A DNA stretch of 64,000 nt from Terasakiispira papahanaumokuakeensis (GCF_001709345.1 NZ_MDTQ01000001.1:2331202-2395201), one strand, 5' to 3'; positions 25,197 through 35,813 are shown, counted from the first letter of the stretch. Notes: a model not told the origin generated them from the letters alone. A program made the numbers and translations.

Positions 25197-28031
25197 TTAG
25201 ACCTCAAACGCTTCGGTCACCAGTTTGTTCTGCTGTTCAGCGTGGACACTCGGATACCCTGATGCAGGTGCAGCCGCAGCCGCACGACTACTCAGTTTGA
25301 GGGCATTCGCCAGCTCCGGCTTGATCGCACCCAAAACGTTACGCATGTGATGCTGACTGGAGTACCAGGCCCCTTGGTTCTGAGGCTCTTCCTGGCACCA
25401 AACCACACGCTCAAGATTAGGATAACGACGAAGCTCCTGATCCAAGCTTTCTTCAGGGAACGGGTAAAGCTGCTCAATACGGATAATGGCAGTGTCGTCA
25501 CGTTCAAGTTCTGTGCGCTTATGCATCAGGTCGTAGTAGACCTTACCGCCACACAAAATGACACGTTTGACGTTGCCATCATCCAGTTTGCCCTGATCTG
25601 GAATAACCGGCTGGAAAGCACCATCTGCAAGCTCCTCAAGCGTCGATGTTGCATCTTTATGACGCAACAAACTCTTCGGAGACATGACCACCAGCGGTTT
25701 ACGTAACGGACGGATCACCTGACGACGCAGCAAATGATAAATCTGCGCAGGCGTTGTCGGTGCACACACTTGCATATTGTGTTCGGCACACAGCTGCAAG
25801 AAGCGCTCCAGACGAGCAGAAGAGTGCTCTGGCCCCTGCCCTTCAAATCCGTGCGGCAAGAGCAAGGTCAAGCCACACAGGCGGCCCCACTTACTTTCGC
25901 CAGAGGAAATAAACTGGTCAATCACGACTTGGGCGCCATTGGCGAAATCACCAAACTGAGCTTCCCAGATGACGAGCGCATTCGGCGTCGTTGTGGCATA
26001 GCCGTATTCGAAAGCCAACACCGCCTCTTCGGAGAGGAAGGAGTCATGAATCGTCATGCTCGGTTGGTTTTCTTTCAGGTGCTGCAACGGCACATAGAGG
26101 CTGCCATCTTGGTTGTTATGCAGGACTGCATGACGGTGAGAGAAGGTACCACGTCCGACATCTTGCCCTGTAATACGGATCGGGTGACCTTCATCAAGCA
26201 AGGTGGCATAAGCCATGGTCTCAGCAAAGCCCCAATTCATGGGCATTGCACCGGCCAACATTTTTTTACGATCATCGTAAATCTTGTTGACCTGACGCTG
26301 AAGTTTAAAGCCTTCAGGCGCCTCACACATTTTCTGTGCCAGCTCTTGTAAGCGTTTCAGATCAAAACGCGTATCAGCATGCGCAGTCCACTCATGGCCG
26401 AGGTACGGTGTCCAATCAACAAACAAACCTGTATTCGGCTCTTTGACAAGCGCATTAGCCACATGGCGCCCGTTATCCAGCGCATCACGATACTCATCAA
26501 CCATACGCTTATCATCGGCTTCAGAAATGACGCCTTCATCGATGAGCTTTTGCGTATAGAGTTTACGGGTAGACGCGTGCTTACTGATTTTACTGTACAT
26601 CAGCGGCTGGGTACCGGAAGGCTCATCCGCTTCGTTATGACCTCGACGACGATAACAAACCAAGTCGATCACAACGTCTTTATGGAATTGCATCCGATAG
26701 TCAATCGCCACTTGCGTCACATGCAAGACCGCTTCGGGATCATCACCGTTAACGTGGAAAATCGGTGCCTGAACCATTTTAGCGATATCGGTGCAGTACT
26801 CAGACGAACGGGCATCCTCACGCTTCGAAGTGGTAAAGCCCACCTGGTTGTTAATCACGATATGAATCGTACCGCCTGTCTTGTAAGCGCGGGTCTGAGA
26901 CATCTGGAATGTCTCCATCACCACACCCTGCCCAGAAAAAGCGGCGTCCCCATGAATGGAGATCGGCAGCACTGCGTCGCCTTTGGTATCTTCTCGACGA
27001 TCCTGGCGAGCACGTACAGACCCCTCGACCACGGGAGAACCAATTTCCAAATGAGAAGGGTTAAAGGCCAAGGCCAAGTGAACCTCTCCACCAGAGGTCA
27101 TCACATTGGAGCTAAAGCCTTGGTGATATTTCACATCACCAGACCCATGATCAATCATTTTCTTGCCGTCGAACTCATCGAACAACTCAGCTGGGCTTTT
27201 CCCCAGAATATTGACCAAGGTGTTCAATCGCCCACGGTGTGCCATACCGATGACAATTTCTTTAATGCCATAGCCACCGGAACGCTGAATGATCTCATCC
27301 ATCATGGGGATGTAAGATTCCCCACCTTCCAAACCGAAACGCTTAGTCCCCGGATATTTGGAAGCCAGATAGTTTTCTAGCCCTTCCGCCGCGGTCAAAC
27401 GTTCCAGCAAGTGCTTACGCACTTCTTCGCTGTAATTCGGCTTAGAGCGAACAGACTCAAACCGTTGCTGAAGCCAACGCTTTTCCTCAGTATCGACGAT
27501 GTGCATAAACTCAGCACCCGTCGTTGAGGTATAGGTCTGGCTAATCGCCTCGTAAATTTCCCTTAAAGTGGCCCGCTCCTTGCCAAGAAACAATGACCCC
27601 GTTTGGAACTCGGTATCAAAGTCGCTTTGATCCAACTGATGAAACGCTGGATCCAAGTCCGGAACAGGCTCACGCGCCATCAAGTTCAACGGATCAATGT
27701 CAGCACGCTGATGACCGCGGAAGCGGTAAGCATTGATCAACTGAAGGACACGAACCTGCTTTTTCTCTTGCGCATTGTCAGTACTGACGACAGCAGTATG
27801 CTGACGCGGCTGGCGAGCAAGTTGGGAAAAATGTTCACGGACGGGGGTAAGGGGCTGATCCTGAGCGGGAGCCCCTTCCGGGCGGGGGAGTGTATTGAAG
27901 TAATCGCGCCACTGCTCAGGTACGGAATTTGGATCTACAAGGAATTGCTCATAGAGCTCTTCGATGTAATGGATATTACCTCCGTAGGCATGAGAGGTAC
28001 TCCATTGGTACTCCATGCTGCCTTCTTGCAT
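25197..28031 (-). CDS. sucA: 2-oxoglutarate dehydrogenase E1
   Basis: Thiamine-diphosphate decarboxylase of 2-oxoglutarate. 944 residues, full length. The N-terminal peptide (about 6-55) that tethers E1 to the complex is present, as are the MAHRGRLN region and GDAAFSGQGVVMET. The C-terminal domain has the conserved EPQNQGAW segment. ATG 28031 gives MQEGSMEY, matching the MQE start common in relatives. An internal ATG at 28016 has the better ribosome-binding site (GAAGG), so the start is not certain. Confidence 0.96.
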   Translation of the reverse strand: MQEGSMEYQWSTSHAYGGNIHYIEELYEQFLVDPNSVPEQWRDYFNTLPRPEGAPAQDQPLTPVREHFSQLARQPRQHTAVVSTDNAQEKKQVRVLQLINAYRFRGHQRADIDPLNLMAREPVPDLDPAFHQLDQSDFDTEFQTGSLFLGKERATLREIYEAISQTYTSTTGAEFMHIVDTEEKRWLQQRFESVRSKPNYSEEVRKHLLERLTAAEGLENYLASKYPGTKRFGLEGGESYIPMMDEIIQRSGGYGIKEIVIGMAHRGRLNTLVNILGKSPAELFDEFDGKKMIDHGSGDVKYHQGFSSNVMTSGGEVHLALAFNPSHLEIGSPVVEGSVRARQDRREDTKGDAVLPISIHGDAAFSGQGVVMETFQMSQTRAYKTGGTIHIVINNQVGFTTSKREDARSSEYCTDIAKMVQAPIFHVNGDDPEAVLHVTQVAIDYRMQFHKDVVIDLVCYRRRGHNEADEPSGTQPLMYSKISKHASTRKLYTQKLIDEGVISEADDKRMVDEYRDALDNGRHVANALVKEPNTGLFVDWTPYLGHEWTAHADTRFDLKRLQELAQKMCEAPEGFKLQRQVNKIYDDRKKMLAGAMPMNWGFAETMAYATLLDEGHPIRITGQDVGRGTFSHRHAVLHNNQDGSLYVPLQHLKENQPSMTIHDSFLSEEAVLAFEYGYATTTPNALVIWEAQFGDFANGAQVVIDQFISSGESKWGRLCGLTLLLPHGFEGQGPEHSSARLERFLQLCAEHNMQVCAPTTPAQIYHLLRRQVIRPLRKPLVVMSPKSLLRHKDATSTLEELADGAFQPVIPDQGKLDDGNVKRVILCGGKVYYDLMHKRTELERDDTAIIRIEQLYPFPEESLDQELRRYPNLERVVWCQEEPQNQGAWYSSQHHMRNVLGAIKPELANALKLSSRAAAAAPASGYPSVHAEQQNKLVTEAFEV

Positions 28032-28161
28032 CTGATATCACCCTGCATGAAGGGGAGTTTATCTGCTGTGACCGACGAGTCGCACCGTTGATGCAACCCG
28101 GCTTCCCCTGAACTGCACAGATAAACGGGGGAAACCCTAATCCCCTGATGGTTGCTAAATT

Positions 28162-28195
28162 GGCCGAAGCCGGTGCGTATGCACCGGCTTCGGCC
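28162..28195 (-). other. Strong stem-loop between sdhB and sucA
   Basis: A 15-bp perfect stem, GGCCGAAGCCGGTGC (28162-28176) with GCACCGGCTTCGGCC (28181-28195), and a 4-base loop. There is no T tract on the minus strand, so it probably protects the sdh mRNA end or attenuates transcription into sucA rather than fully ending it. Confidence 0.75.
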
Positions 28196-28282
28196 ATCTA
28201 TTGTATCCGACTTTATAGAAAACTACAGGTCCGAATACAAGATTGGTCATATCGAATTGACCATACTGCTAATGACGCACCA

Positions 28283-28993
28283 TTAGGTCGCATTCGACAA
28301 TAGCATATCACGAATATGGCCAATGGCTCGCGTCGGATTAAGACCTTTGGGGCATACCGCAACACAGTTCATGATACCGCGACAACGGAACACACTGAAA
28401 GGATCGTCCAAGTCGGACAAACGCTCGCGTGTTGACGTATCGCGAGAGTCTGCCAAGAACCGATAAGCCTGAAGTAGACCTGACGGGCCCACAAACTTGT
28501 CCGGGTTCCACCAGAACGAAGGACAAGAAGTCGAACAGCAAGCGCACAAGATGCACTCATAAAGGCCATCCAACTTATCGCGATCTTCTGGGCTTTGCAG
28601 CCGCTCAATCGAAGGCTCAGGTTGATCATTGATCAAGAAAGGTTTGATTCGTTCGTACTGTTTATAGAACAGTGACAAATCAACCACCAGATCACGAATC
28701 ACGGGCAAACCCGGCAGCGGCCGCAAAACAAGGCGATCACCTTGAACAACCTCTGACAGTGCGGTAATACAGCCCAGGCCATTTTTACCGTTCATGTTCA
28801 TCCCATCAGAGCCACAAACGCCCTCACGGCAAGAACGACGGTAAGCCAATGAATTATCTTGCTCTTTCATCATACTCAGGACATCCAACACCATCACATC
28901 GCGCCCTTTGGTGTCGATTTCAAAATCCTGCATATAAGGAGCAGAGTCAGTTTCCGGGTTATAGCGATAAACGGAGACCTTGAGCATTGTCAT
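28283..28993 (-). CDS. sdhB: Succinate dehydrogenase iron-sulfur subunit
   Basis: Carries electrons from SdhA FAD to quinone. About 236 residues. The [2Fe-2S] cysteines lie in SCREGVCGSDGMN, the [4Fe-4S] and [3Fe-4S] ligands in CILCACCSTSCPS and CRGIMNCVAVCPKGL. Three in-frame ATGs lie close together (28999, 28993, 28987). The first abuts the GAGGAG ribosome-binding site, so the second or third is more likely. 12 bp after sdhA. Confidence 0.96.
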   Translation of the reverse strand: MTMLKVSVYRYNPETDSAPYMQDFEIDTKGRDVMVLDVLSMMKEQDNSLAYRRSCREGVCGSDGMNMNGKNGLGCITALSEVVQGDRLVLRPLPGLPVIRDLVVDLSLFYKQYERIKPFLINDQPEPSIERLQSPEDRDKLDGLYECILCACCSTSCPSFWWNPDKFVGPSGLLQAYRFLADSRDTSTRERLSDLDDPFSVFRCRGIMNCVAVCPKGLNPTRAIGHIRDMLLSNAT

Positions 28994-29005
28994 CGTCATC
29001 TCCTC

Positions 29006-30793
29006 TTAATAAGTCCGCACTTTCGGCACGAAGTGCTTTAATAGATCTTCCGTCAGCAGCTTAGGTGTCATATTGACATCACGTTTTTCCAGAGTTTTTG
29101 TACTCGGAATATACAGTGAATGCTTGAGCCAACGGGAGTCGTCACGGTCAGGATAGTCATTACGGCTGTGAGCTCCACGACTCTCATCACGAGAATCGGC
29201 AGAAATCGCAGTAGCTTCAGCCACTTCCAGCAGGTTATCGAGCTCTAATGCTTCAACACGACCGGTATTGAATGCATGGCTCTTATCTTCCAAGTGAGCA
29301 TTGGCAATCCGCTCGCGCAGATCCTTCAGTTGCTCAATCCCTTTCTCCATGTACGGGCCATCACGGAACACACCGAAATAGTTCTGCATACACTGCTGCA
29401 ACTCTGTACGCAGCGCCGGTACAGATTCACCAGAAGAAGATTCATTCCAGCGATTCAAGCGTTTCATGGACTGTTCAATATCAGATTCAGCGGCTTCATC
29501 ATATTCAATACCTTGATCAAGCGCCTGTTCAATATACTGACCTGCTGCACGGCCAAAGACCACCAGATCCAGCAGAGAGTTGCCACCCAGTCGGTTCGCA
29601 CCATGAACAGAAACACAAGCGGCTTCACCACAGGCAAACAAACCATTGACGATCTGATCATTACCATTGCTATCACGCGTAATAGCCTGGCCATGAATAT
29701 TGGTTGGAATCCCCCCCATCATATAGTGACAGGTCGGCACCACTGGAATCGGCGCCTTAACCGGGTCCACGTGAGCAAATGTCTGAGACAGCTCACAAAT
29801 CCCCGGCAGGCGTTTATGCAGTACATCTTCACCCAGGTGATCCATTTTCAGGAAGACATGGTCACCATTTTCACCACAGCCACGGCCTTCAAGGATTTCC
29901 AGCACCATAGAGCGGGCGACAACGTCACGACCGGCCAGATCTTTGGCATTCGGTGCATAACGCTCCATGAAGCGCTCACCATCTTTATTGACCAGGTAAC
30001 CGCCTTCACCACGACAGCCTTCAGTAACCAGCACACCCGCACCGTGAATACCGGTGGGGTGGAACTGCCACATTTCCATGTCCTGCATGGGGAAGCCAGC
30101 CCGCAGAGCCATCCCAATCCCGTCACCGGTATTGATCAACGCATTGGTGGTAGACGCATAAATACGACCCGCACCACCGGTCGCCAAGACCGTTGCTTTT
30201 GATTTGACGAAGACCACTTCACCCGTTTCGATGCTCATAGCAATGACGCCGACGACATCATTTTTGGCATTTTTCACTAGGTCAATGGCATACCACTCAT
30301 TTAAGAAAGTGGTTTCATGCTTCACATTGTTCTGATAAAGCGTATGAAGCAAAGCGTGACCGGTACGGTCAGCGGCTGCACAGGTACGGGCAGCCTGCCC
30401 CCCTTTACCAAACTCTTTGGATTGGCCACCAAAAGGACGCTGATAAATACGACCGTTATCTAAACGAGAGAACGGCAGCCCCATATGCTCCAATTCAAAG
30501 ACCGCTTTAGGCCCTTCAGAACACATGTACTCAATGGCATCCTGGTCACCGATATAGTCCGACCCTTTAACCGTGTCGTACATGTGCCAGCGCCAATCAT
30601 CATTGGGATCGGTTGATGCAATGGCGCAAGTAATCCCACCCTGAGCGGAAACCGTATGCGAACGCGTGGGGAACACTTTAGAAATTACCGCTGTGCGTCG
30701 ACCTGACTGGGCCAACTGCAAGGCAGCGCGTAAACCAGAACCACCACCACCAACGATGATGGCATCAAAACTCATTGTACGCAGTGCAGCCAT
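29006..30793 (-). CDS. sdhA: Succinate dehydrogenase flavoprotein subunit
   Basis: 595 residues. FAD-binding [17 protein letters not shown], covalent-FAD histidine in SHTVSAQGG, the active-site HPTGIHGAG and the substrate arginine region RLGGNSLLD. Oxidises succinate to fumarate at the cytoplasmic face of the inner membrane. It starts 3 bp after sdhD within the sdhCDAB block. Confidence 0.97.
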   Translation of the reverse strand: MAALRTMSFDAIIVGGGGSGLRAALQLAQSGRRTAVISKVFPTRSHTVSAQGGITCAIASTDPNDDWRWHMYDTVKGSDYIGDQDAIEYMCSEGPKAVFELEHMGLPFSRLDNGRIYQRPFGGQSKEFGKGGQAARTCAAADRTGHALLHTLYQNNVKHETTFLNEWYAIDLVKNAKNDVVGVIAMSIETGEVVFVKSKATVLATGGAGRIYASTTNALINTGDGIGMALRAGFPMQDMEMWQFHPTGIHGAGVLVTEGCRGEGGYLVNKDGERFMERYAPNAKDLAGRDVVARSMVLEILEGRGCGENGDHVFLKMDHLGEDVLHKRLPGICELSQTFAHVDPVKAPIPVVPTCHYMMGGIPTNIHGQAITRDSNGNDQIVNGLFACGEAACVSVHGANRLGGNSLLDLVVFGRAAGQYIEQALDQGIEYDEAAESDIEQSMKRLNRWNESSSGESVPALRTELQQCMQNYFGVFRDGPYMEKGIEQLKDLRERIANAHLEDKSHAFNTGRVEALELDNLLEVAEATAISADSRDESRGAHSRNDYPDRDDSRWLKHSLYIPSTKTLEKRDVNMTPKLLTEDLLKHFVPKVRTY

Positions 30794-30796
30794 GGA

Positions 30797-31144
30797 TCAC
30801 GCTCCCCAAAGAACTTGTACGCCCCAAACCACAAAGGCAAACAGGGCTAAAATAACGAAAGATTGGAAAATCAGACGGACGCCTGTTGCTTTCATATAGT
30901 CAGTCGATACCGTCCACAGACCAATCCAAGCGTGGGCAGCCACAGAAATCAGGGTCAGCATAGTGAAGATACGCATCCAGGTCTGCTGGAAGAGGGCATG
31001 CCAAGCGCTGTAGCTCAAATCGGAAACCGATAAGAAATAGCCCACCATAAAAAGAACATAGACCAACATAATGACAGCACTGGCGCGCTGCATTAACCAG
31101 TCCGATAGGCCGCTACGGCCAAAATTGGTGATATTAGTTACCAT
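30797..31144 (-). CDS. sdhD: Succinate dehydrogenase membrane anchor subunit D
   Basis: 115 residues with three membrane helices. GLSDWLMQRASAVIM at the first helix is the quinone-site region, and the His in SVAAHAWIGLW is the expected heme-b ligand. Overlaps sdhC by 7 bp. Confidence 0.93.
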   Translation of the reverse strand: MVTNITNFGRSGLSDWLMQRASAVIMLVYVLFMVGYFLSVSDLSYSAWHALFQQTWMRIFTMLTLISVAAHAWIGLWTVSTDYMKATGVRLIFQSFVILALFAFVVWGVQVLWGA

Positions 31145-31515
31145 ACCCAGACTCCTGCCAGAACCACCAGAACAATGGAAATTGCAATAGAGGCTTTCGC
31201 CATCTGCTGCCCACCTTCCAAGGTCACGCCAATATCTAAATCCATAATCAAATGCTTAACCCCAGCAACGCAGTGGTAGCCGAGTGCGGACAAAAGCCCC
31301 CACAACACAAACTTAGCGAAAAAGTTATGCTGCAAAGCATCTTTAACGGCAGCGAAGCCTTCTGGTGAGGACAAGGATTTATCCCAAGCCCAAAACAAAA
31401 AGAACAAACCGATAAAGAGAATGACGCCAGTCACGCGGTGCGTAATGGACGTAAGCGCGGGTAATGGAAACTTGATCGTTGATAGATCGAGGTTTACAGG
31501 TCGTTTGCTATTCAC
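31138..31515 (-). CDS. sdhC: Succinate dehydrogenase cytochrome b556 subunit
   Basis: 125 residues with three helices. RPVNLDLSTIKFPLPALTSI and the SITHRVTG quinone motif are typical. HCVAGVKHLIMD in helix 2 supplies the heme ligand. First gene of the TCA operon, transcribed away from gltA. Confidence 0.94.
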   Translation of the reverse strand: MNSKRPVNLDLSTIKFPLPALTSITHRVTGVILFIGLFFLFWAWDKSLSSPEGFAAVKDALQHNFFAKFVLWGLLSALGYHCVAGVKHLIMDLDIGVTLEGGQQMAKASIAISIVLVVLAGVWVW

Positions 31516-31645
31516 GGCTCACACACTCTTCTTGCTGTCACCGGGTATCGGCTCCAGCGGTGGTTGGAGATAGTGCAGTGCCCCATTGACCAGACATATA
31601 CAATCCCTGGACAACATGTCACTCCAATGATTGCGCGGGACCAAG

Positions 31646-31675
31646 ATTATAGAGGGAGGGTGCCTGCAACCGCAA
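31646..31675 (-). promoter_or_regulatory. Probable sdhC promoter
   Basis: On the minus strand TTGCGG (31675-31670) and TATAAT (31651-31646) are 18 bp apart, giving a leader of about 125 nt before sdhC. Confidence 0.45.
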
Positions 31676-31796
31676 TGCGCATTGTCGACATTTTGGAGAT
31701 AACACTGCTCGAAGTGGGTTAATTCCACCCATCTTATTTTTCGCGTGCTACTATTTTACTCAATAATGTCATCCTTTCCTTAGTCTTTTTGCGTAA

Positions 31797-31824
31797 TTGA
31801 CATTGAGCGACAGGATTCTATAGT
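31797..31824 (+). promoter_or_regulatory. Probable gltA promoter
   Basis: TTGACA (31797-31802) and TATAGT (31819-31824), 16 bp apart, about 50 bp upstream of the gltA ribosome-binding site. Confidence 0.55.
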
Positions 31825-31881
31825 GCACGACTTGGGAAAGGGCATAGCAAGTGTAAAAGAACACAAATTAAGGAGGCCTGC

Positions 31882-33162
31882 ATGGCTGACAAAAAAGCGC
31901 TGCTCACCGTCGAGGGGCTAGACCAGCCAATCGAACTGCCGATTCTCTCCGGCAACGACGGTCCGGACGTTATCGACGTCCGAGGGCTTGGCGCCAATGG
32001 CCTGTTTACCTATGACCCGGGTTTCATGGCGACAGCATCCTGCGAGTCAGAAATCACATACATTGATGGCGCAAACGGCATTCTCCTGCACCGCGGCTAC
32101 CCTATTGAACAATTAGCAGAAAACTCTGATTATATCGAGCTCTGCTACTTACTTCTGTATGGCGAAGTCCCAACGCCGGCACAACGGGAAAAGTTTGAAA
32201 GCACCATCACACGCCATACGATGGTTCATGAACAGCTCACACGCTTTTACTCCGGCTTCCGCCGAGACGCTCACCCCATGGCCGTCATGTGTGGTGTTGT
32301 CGGTGCACTTTCCGCCTTTTATCACGACTCACTCGACATCACTAACGCGCATGACCGCGAAGTGTCAGCATTCCGCCTCATTGCCAAGTTACCGACGATT
32401 GCCGCCATGTGTCACAAGTACAACATTGGCCAGCCTTTCGTCTTTCCGCGCAATGACCTAAATTACGCTGAAAACTTCCTTCACATGATGTTTGCAACTC
32501 CCTGTGAAGACTATAAGGTCAACCCCGTATTCGCTAAGGCGATGGATCGCATCTTCATGCTCCATGCCGATCACGAGCAAAATGCCTCAACCTCGACCGT
32601 ACGACTGGCAGGCTCAACCGGCGCCAATCCGTTTGCCTGTATCGCGGCAGGCATTGCGGCACTTTGGGGACCGGCACATGGCGGCGCGAATGAAGCCGTG
32701 CTCAATATGCTAGATGAAATTGGCGACGAATCACGCATCGAAGAATTCGTCGACCGCGCTAAAGATAAAGATGATCCATTCAAGCTGATGGGCTTTGGTC
32801 ACCGGGTTTATCGCAACTTTGATCCACGCGCTAGAGTGATGAAAAAAACCTGTGATGAAGTCCTCACAGAGCTAGGCATGGAAAACGATCCACAACTGCG
32901 CATTGCCAAACGCCTTGAGCAAATTGCTTTGGAAGACGATTACTTCAAAGAACGTAAGCTCTACCCGAATGTTGATTTCTATTCGGGTATCATTCTGAAA
33001 GCGATAGGCATTCCAACCAATATGTTTACGGTTATTTTTGCCATGAGCCGAACTATTGGCTGGATTTCCCACTGGAATGAAATGATCAGCAGCCCCTATA
33101 AAATTGGTCGTCCTCGCCAACTCTATAAGGGCTACACCAAACGCGATTATCCAACCAAATAA
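31882..33162 (+). CDS. gltA: Citrate synthase
   Basis: Condenses oxaloacetate and acetyl-CoA to citrate. 426 residues, the NADH-sensitive hexameric type II length. Active-site stretches are [10 protein letters not shown] (first His), [10 protein letters not shown] (second His), [14 protein letters not shown] and the catalytic Asp region NVDFYSG. A strong AAGGAGG lies 7 bp before the ATG. Divergent from sdhC, so the two halves of the cycle share one control region. Confidence 0.97.
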   Translation: MADKKALLTVEGLDQPIELPILSGNDGPDVIDVRGLGANGLFTYDPGFMATASCESEITYIDGANGILLHRGYPIEQLAENSDYIELCYLLLYGEVPTPAQREKFESTITRHTMVHEQLTRFYSGFRRDAHPMAVMCGVVGALSAFYHDSLDITNAHDREVSAFRLIAKLPTIAAMCHKYNIGQPFVFPRNDLNYAENFLHMMFATPCEDYKVNPVFAKAMDRIFMLHADHEQNASTSTVRLAGSTGANPFACIAAGIAALWGPAHGGANEAVLNMLDEIGDESRIEEFVDRAKDKDDPFKLMGFGHRVYRNFDPRARVMKKTCDEVLTELGMENDPQLRIAKRLEQIALEDDYFKERKLYPNVDFYSGIILKAIGIPTNMFTVIFAMSRTIGWISHWNEMISSPYKIGRPRQLYKGYTKRDYPTK

Positions 33163-33200
33163 CGCCCTCTCCTCAAGAGGGAAATTATTGCCCTTACTCA

Positions 33201-33228
33201 AAGGCTGCCCTCAAAGGCAGCCTTTTTT
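33201..33228 (+). terminator. gltA terminator
   Basis: AAGGCTGCC (33201-33209) pairs with GGCAGCCTT (33216-33224), followed by a T6 run. Confidence 0.9.
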
Positions 33229-33647
33229 AATGGCTCGAGCGTCCGTAAGCACCATTCCCCGCGCCTGCCACCCACTGATAAACGTCAGATCTCAGCGACA
33301 CTTCACGCCACAAAACGTTAGCAGATGTCAAAGCCGTTCACGAAAGAAGTAACAAACTTATGTGATTAGGTAAAATAGACCAGACAACAATTGCCATTTT
33401 GGCCTTCAAAGGTTAATTAGTCTGTTGCTTTACAGTGCGCACTGCTTAAACAACATACTGTGCTCATCACACTATTTGATCATCACGTATTTGTTTAAAC
33501 AATGCATGCGCTCAAGCAGTGCTTTTAGCTCACCAGTGTTCTAGCTTATAAAAGTTAAAGCTTAATCTCTGGCATAGCCGTAGGGTCGGCCTATCTACCG
33601 CCTCAATCGCACTGAGCGCAGTTGCCAATGTTCATCAAGGATTCAAC
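33229..33647. other. Gene-free region before the HD-GYP gene
   Basis: About 420 bp without a supported ORF or RNA gene. It presumably contains the promoter of the downstream PilZ/HD-GYP gene, but no box pair is convincing. Confidence 0.35.
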
Positions 33648-35444
33648 GTGAGCAGTCAAGAAGCCTCTTTAGACAATGCCCCTGCGAACCAGGGACAGTT
33701 ACTCACCACTCCGGAAAGTATTTTTCGACTGCTTCGGCGTCTTCAGGATAGCCGCTCGCCTTTAACCCTTTCATTTTCAGCGGTTGAAGGCCACTACACC
33801 AGCTATGTCGTCCAGACGAACTTCAAAGAGCGCTACATCATCCTAGATGAGGTCAAGCCTGACTGGGGCGACCGTCTCATGACCCGCGGCACCCCTTTCT
33901 CATTCGAAGCGTTCCACGATGGCTGCCGAATGGAAAGCAGTGAAATCAAAGCCTTGGCCCGCGGCAACCGAGATGGCGACACCATCTACAAAGTCTCATT
34001 TCCAGACAGTATTGATTACCTTCAGCGCCGCCGATTCTTCCGTGCTTCAGTACGTCAATCGCTAGAAATCGAGATGCATCTAAAAAGCGACAACGAAGTC
34101 TACCAAGGCCTGCTTAGAGACCTCTCAGCCCAAGGGTGCCAAATCGAATTAGCCGGAGATTGGAGAGCGTTTTTACTACCAGACACCCAATTTGATCAAT
34201 GCGATATCATTTTCCCTAATGGCCAAGTGATCAACATCAGCCTGGAAGTGAAACACGTCGCTTACAACGATAAGCAAAAGATCAGCTCGATCGGCTGCCA
34301 GTTCACCAGACTCACGGCGATGCACGACCGTAAAATTTCATTTGTGGTGGCCGAACTCCAACGCGACAACGCCCGCTTCTCTTCCAGCAACGCCATCGCC
34401 ACCGGACTTTCTGCTCTATTCACCCCAAAAGAAGATGAAGAAACACAGCAAAAAGAAGCTGAAGCGGCTGCCAAAGCTGAGAAACAGGCACGCAAGGCTC
34501 GCTTCGAACAGCTGACAGAAGAAATGGCGCAGGTCGACATTCAGCAAACCCACGAACACGCCGTTAATGCCGTAAAATCGCTTGTCGCTCGCCTCAAAGC
34601 CAAGCAGCCACTCCCTATTCAAGAGGCTTGGCAAGCCAGCCAGGCATTAAGACAAGCCTGGAAGCAAGACCGACAACAACTGCTGTTACTGACACGCATA
34701 CGCTCACCCGAGAACTATCTGTATGAGCACTCGGTCAGTGTCGGATTGCTGCTCGCAGACCAGCTCTCAACACCCGAGAATACAGAAGAGGCCGAAAGAC
34801 TCATTTTCAGCGGCCTGTGCCACGACCTAGGCAAAGGCCTTATTCCAGAGCGTATTCTGGGTAAAGCGGGTAAGCTCACCGCCAATGAAGCTAAAGTCAT
34901 GCACAAGCACGCACTGGTCACCCGAGAACTACTGTCCCGCCAGCAAGACATGCCTGAAGAAGCCCTACTCATTTGTACCCAAAACTGTGAGCGATTAGAT
35001 GGCAGCGGCCATCCGGAAGGTCTTCAGGGTGAACAAATCAGTGCGTTGGGGCGCATGGCCGCAATCATTGATGTTTTTGATGCGATGACCAATGCGCGTA
35101 GCTACCGCGGCAGCCTGGTCCCCGCTCTGGCCTATAAGCGCCTACTTCAAGCCAAAGAACACTTTGATCCTCGATTGACTCAAAAGCTGATTAAGCGACA
35201 AGGACTCTTTCCAATTGGGTCAATGGTGCGCTTATCCGGCGGCTACCTGGCTTTTGTGAAGCGCCTTGATGCCCAGCAAAAGCCGGAAACATTACGTTTG
35301 GTCTATAACGTCAAAGAACTGATGCCTACACCCACGGAAGATTTGCAGGTGCACGAAATGGATGCCGAATATGGCACAATTGAAGGGCCTGATTCTCCCG
35401 GGCGATACCATCTATCCAACCACGTACTGCTCGGTCAACCCTGA
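33648..35444 (+). CDS. PilZ plus HD-GYP-like protein (cyclic-di-GMP-linked)
   Basis: 598 residues. An N-terminal YcgR-N/flagellar-brake-like region (about 20-120) is followed by a PilZ domain (about 123-235) with RRRFFR and DLSAQGC, the two c-di-GMP-binding motifs. A charged coiled region (about 255-295) leads to an HD-GYP domain (about 340-530). The HD part is intact: EHSVSVG, CHDLGKG, the MHKH histidine and IIDVFDAM. The usual HHE..DGSGYP is QNCERLDGSGHP, losing a metal-binding His pair and changing GYP to GHP. It probably binds c-di-GMP; phosphodiesterase activity is doubtful. The start is GTG 33648 with AAGG upstream. Confidence 0.85.
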   Translation: MSSQEASLDNAPANQGQLLTTPESIFRLLRRLQDSRSPLTLSFSAVEGHYTSYVVQTNFKERYIILDEVKPDWGDRLMTRGTPFSFEAFHDGCRMESSEIKALARGNRDGDTIYKVSFPDSIDYLQRRRFFRASVRQSLEIEMHLKSDNEVYQGLLRDLSAQGCQIELAGDWRAFLLPDTQFDQCDIIFPNGQVINISLEVKHVAYNDKQKISSIGCQFTRLTAMHDRKISFVVAELQRDNARFSSSNAIATGLSALFTPKEDEETQQKEAEAAAKAEKQARKARFEQLTEEMAQVDIQQTHEHAVNAVKSLVARLKAKQPLPIQEAWQASQALRQAWKQDRQQLLLLTRIRSPENYLYEHSVSVGLLLADQLSTPENTEEAERLIFSGLCHDLGKGLIPERILGKAGKLTANEAKVMHKHALVTRELLSRQQDMPEEALLICTQNCERLDGSGHPEGLQGEQISALGRMAAIIDVFDAMTNARSYRGSLVPALAYKRLLQAKEHFDPRLTQKLIKRQGLFPIGSMVRLSGGYLAFVKRLDAQQKPETLRLVYNVKELMPTPTEDLQVHEMDAEYGTIEGPDSPGRYHLSNHVLLGQP

Positions 35445-35454
35445 CCAACAATCG

Positions 35455-35490
35455 GTTGTCCACATCTTCTGTGGACAACTTCGTGGACAA
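35455..35490. promoter_or_regulatory. Three DnaA-box-like 9-mers
   Basis: TTGTCCACA (35456-35464), TGTGGACAA (35470-35478) and CGTGGACAA (35482-35490) lie just after the HD-GYP stop. The first two form a perfect inverted repeat with 10-bp arms (35455-35464, 35470-35479). The first two differ from the TTATCCACA consensus by one base, the third by two. The inverted repeat could simply be a transcription-ending hairpin. Confidence 0.4.
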
Positions 35491-35655
35491 CCTCATATTT
35501 CACCGCTCAACCCTACAAGTTCAGGCGCCCCGCTTAGATTGGTCAAAAAATGATCAGAAAATAAAAGCCAAATATTTTCATAGCGTTACAGCCCTATAAA
35601 CAGGGAAGATAAGCCCTATATCAAGGAAAAAAACAAGGAGTTGCGAGCAGATAAA

Positions 35656-35664
35656 TGTGGATAA
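35656..35664 (-). promoter_or_regulatory. Consensus DnaA box
   Basis: TGTGGATAA is the exact complement of TTATCCACA. It lies in an AT-rich gap 166 bp from the three related 9-mers. Confidence 0.4.
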
Positions 35665-35813
35665 TCCTGTTGACAATCGAATATTATCCTAGTCAACAAC
35701 CTAGACAATATTGAGCCACAGAATGCTATTCAGTCGGAAAGAAGTGCACTGATCAGTCGTCGTCGAAGAGGTGATCAGCATCAAGCATGAAGACACGATA
35801 AAGCGGAAAGAAA

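Noticed and set aside
26379-27380. Long ORF antisense to sucA
   Set aside because: Entirely inside a well-conserved gene on the other strand; composition is that of a shadow frame.
33560-33600. Sigma-28-like promoter before the PilZ/HD-GYP gene
   Set aside because: A TAAAGCTT and a GCCG element exist but the spacing is two bases too long and the -10 is poor.
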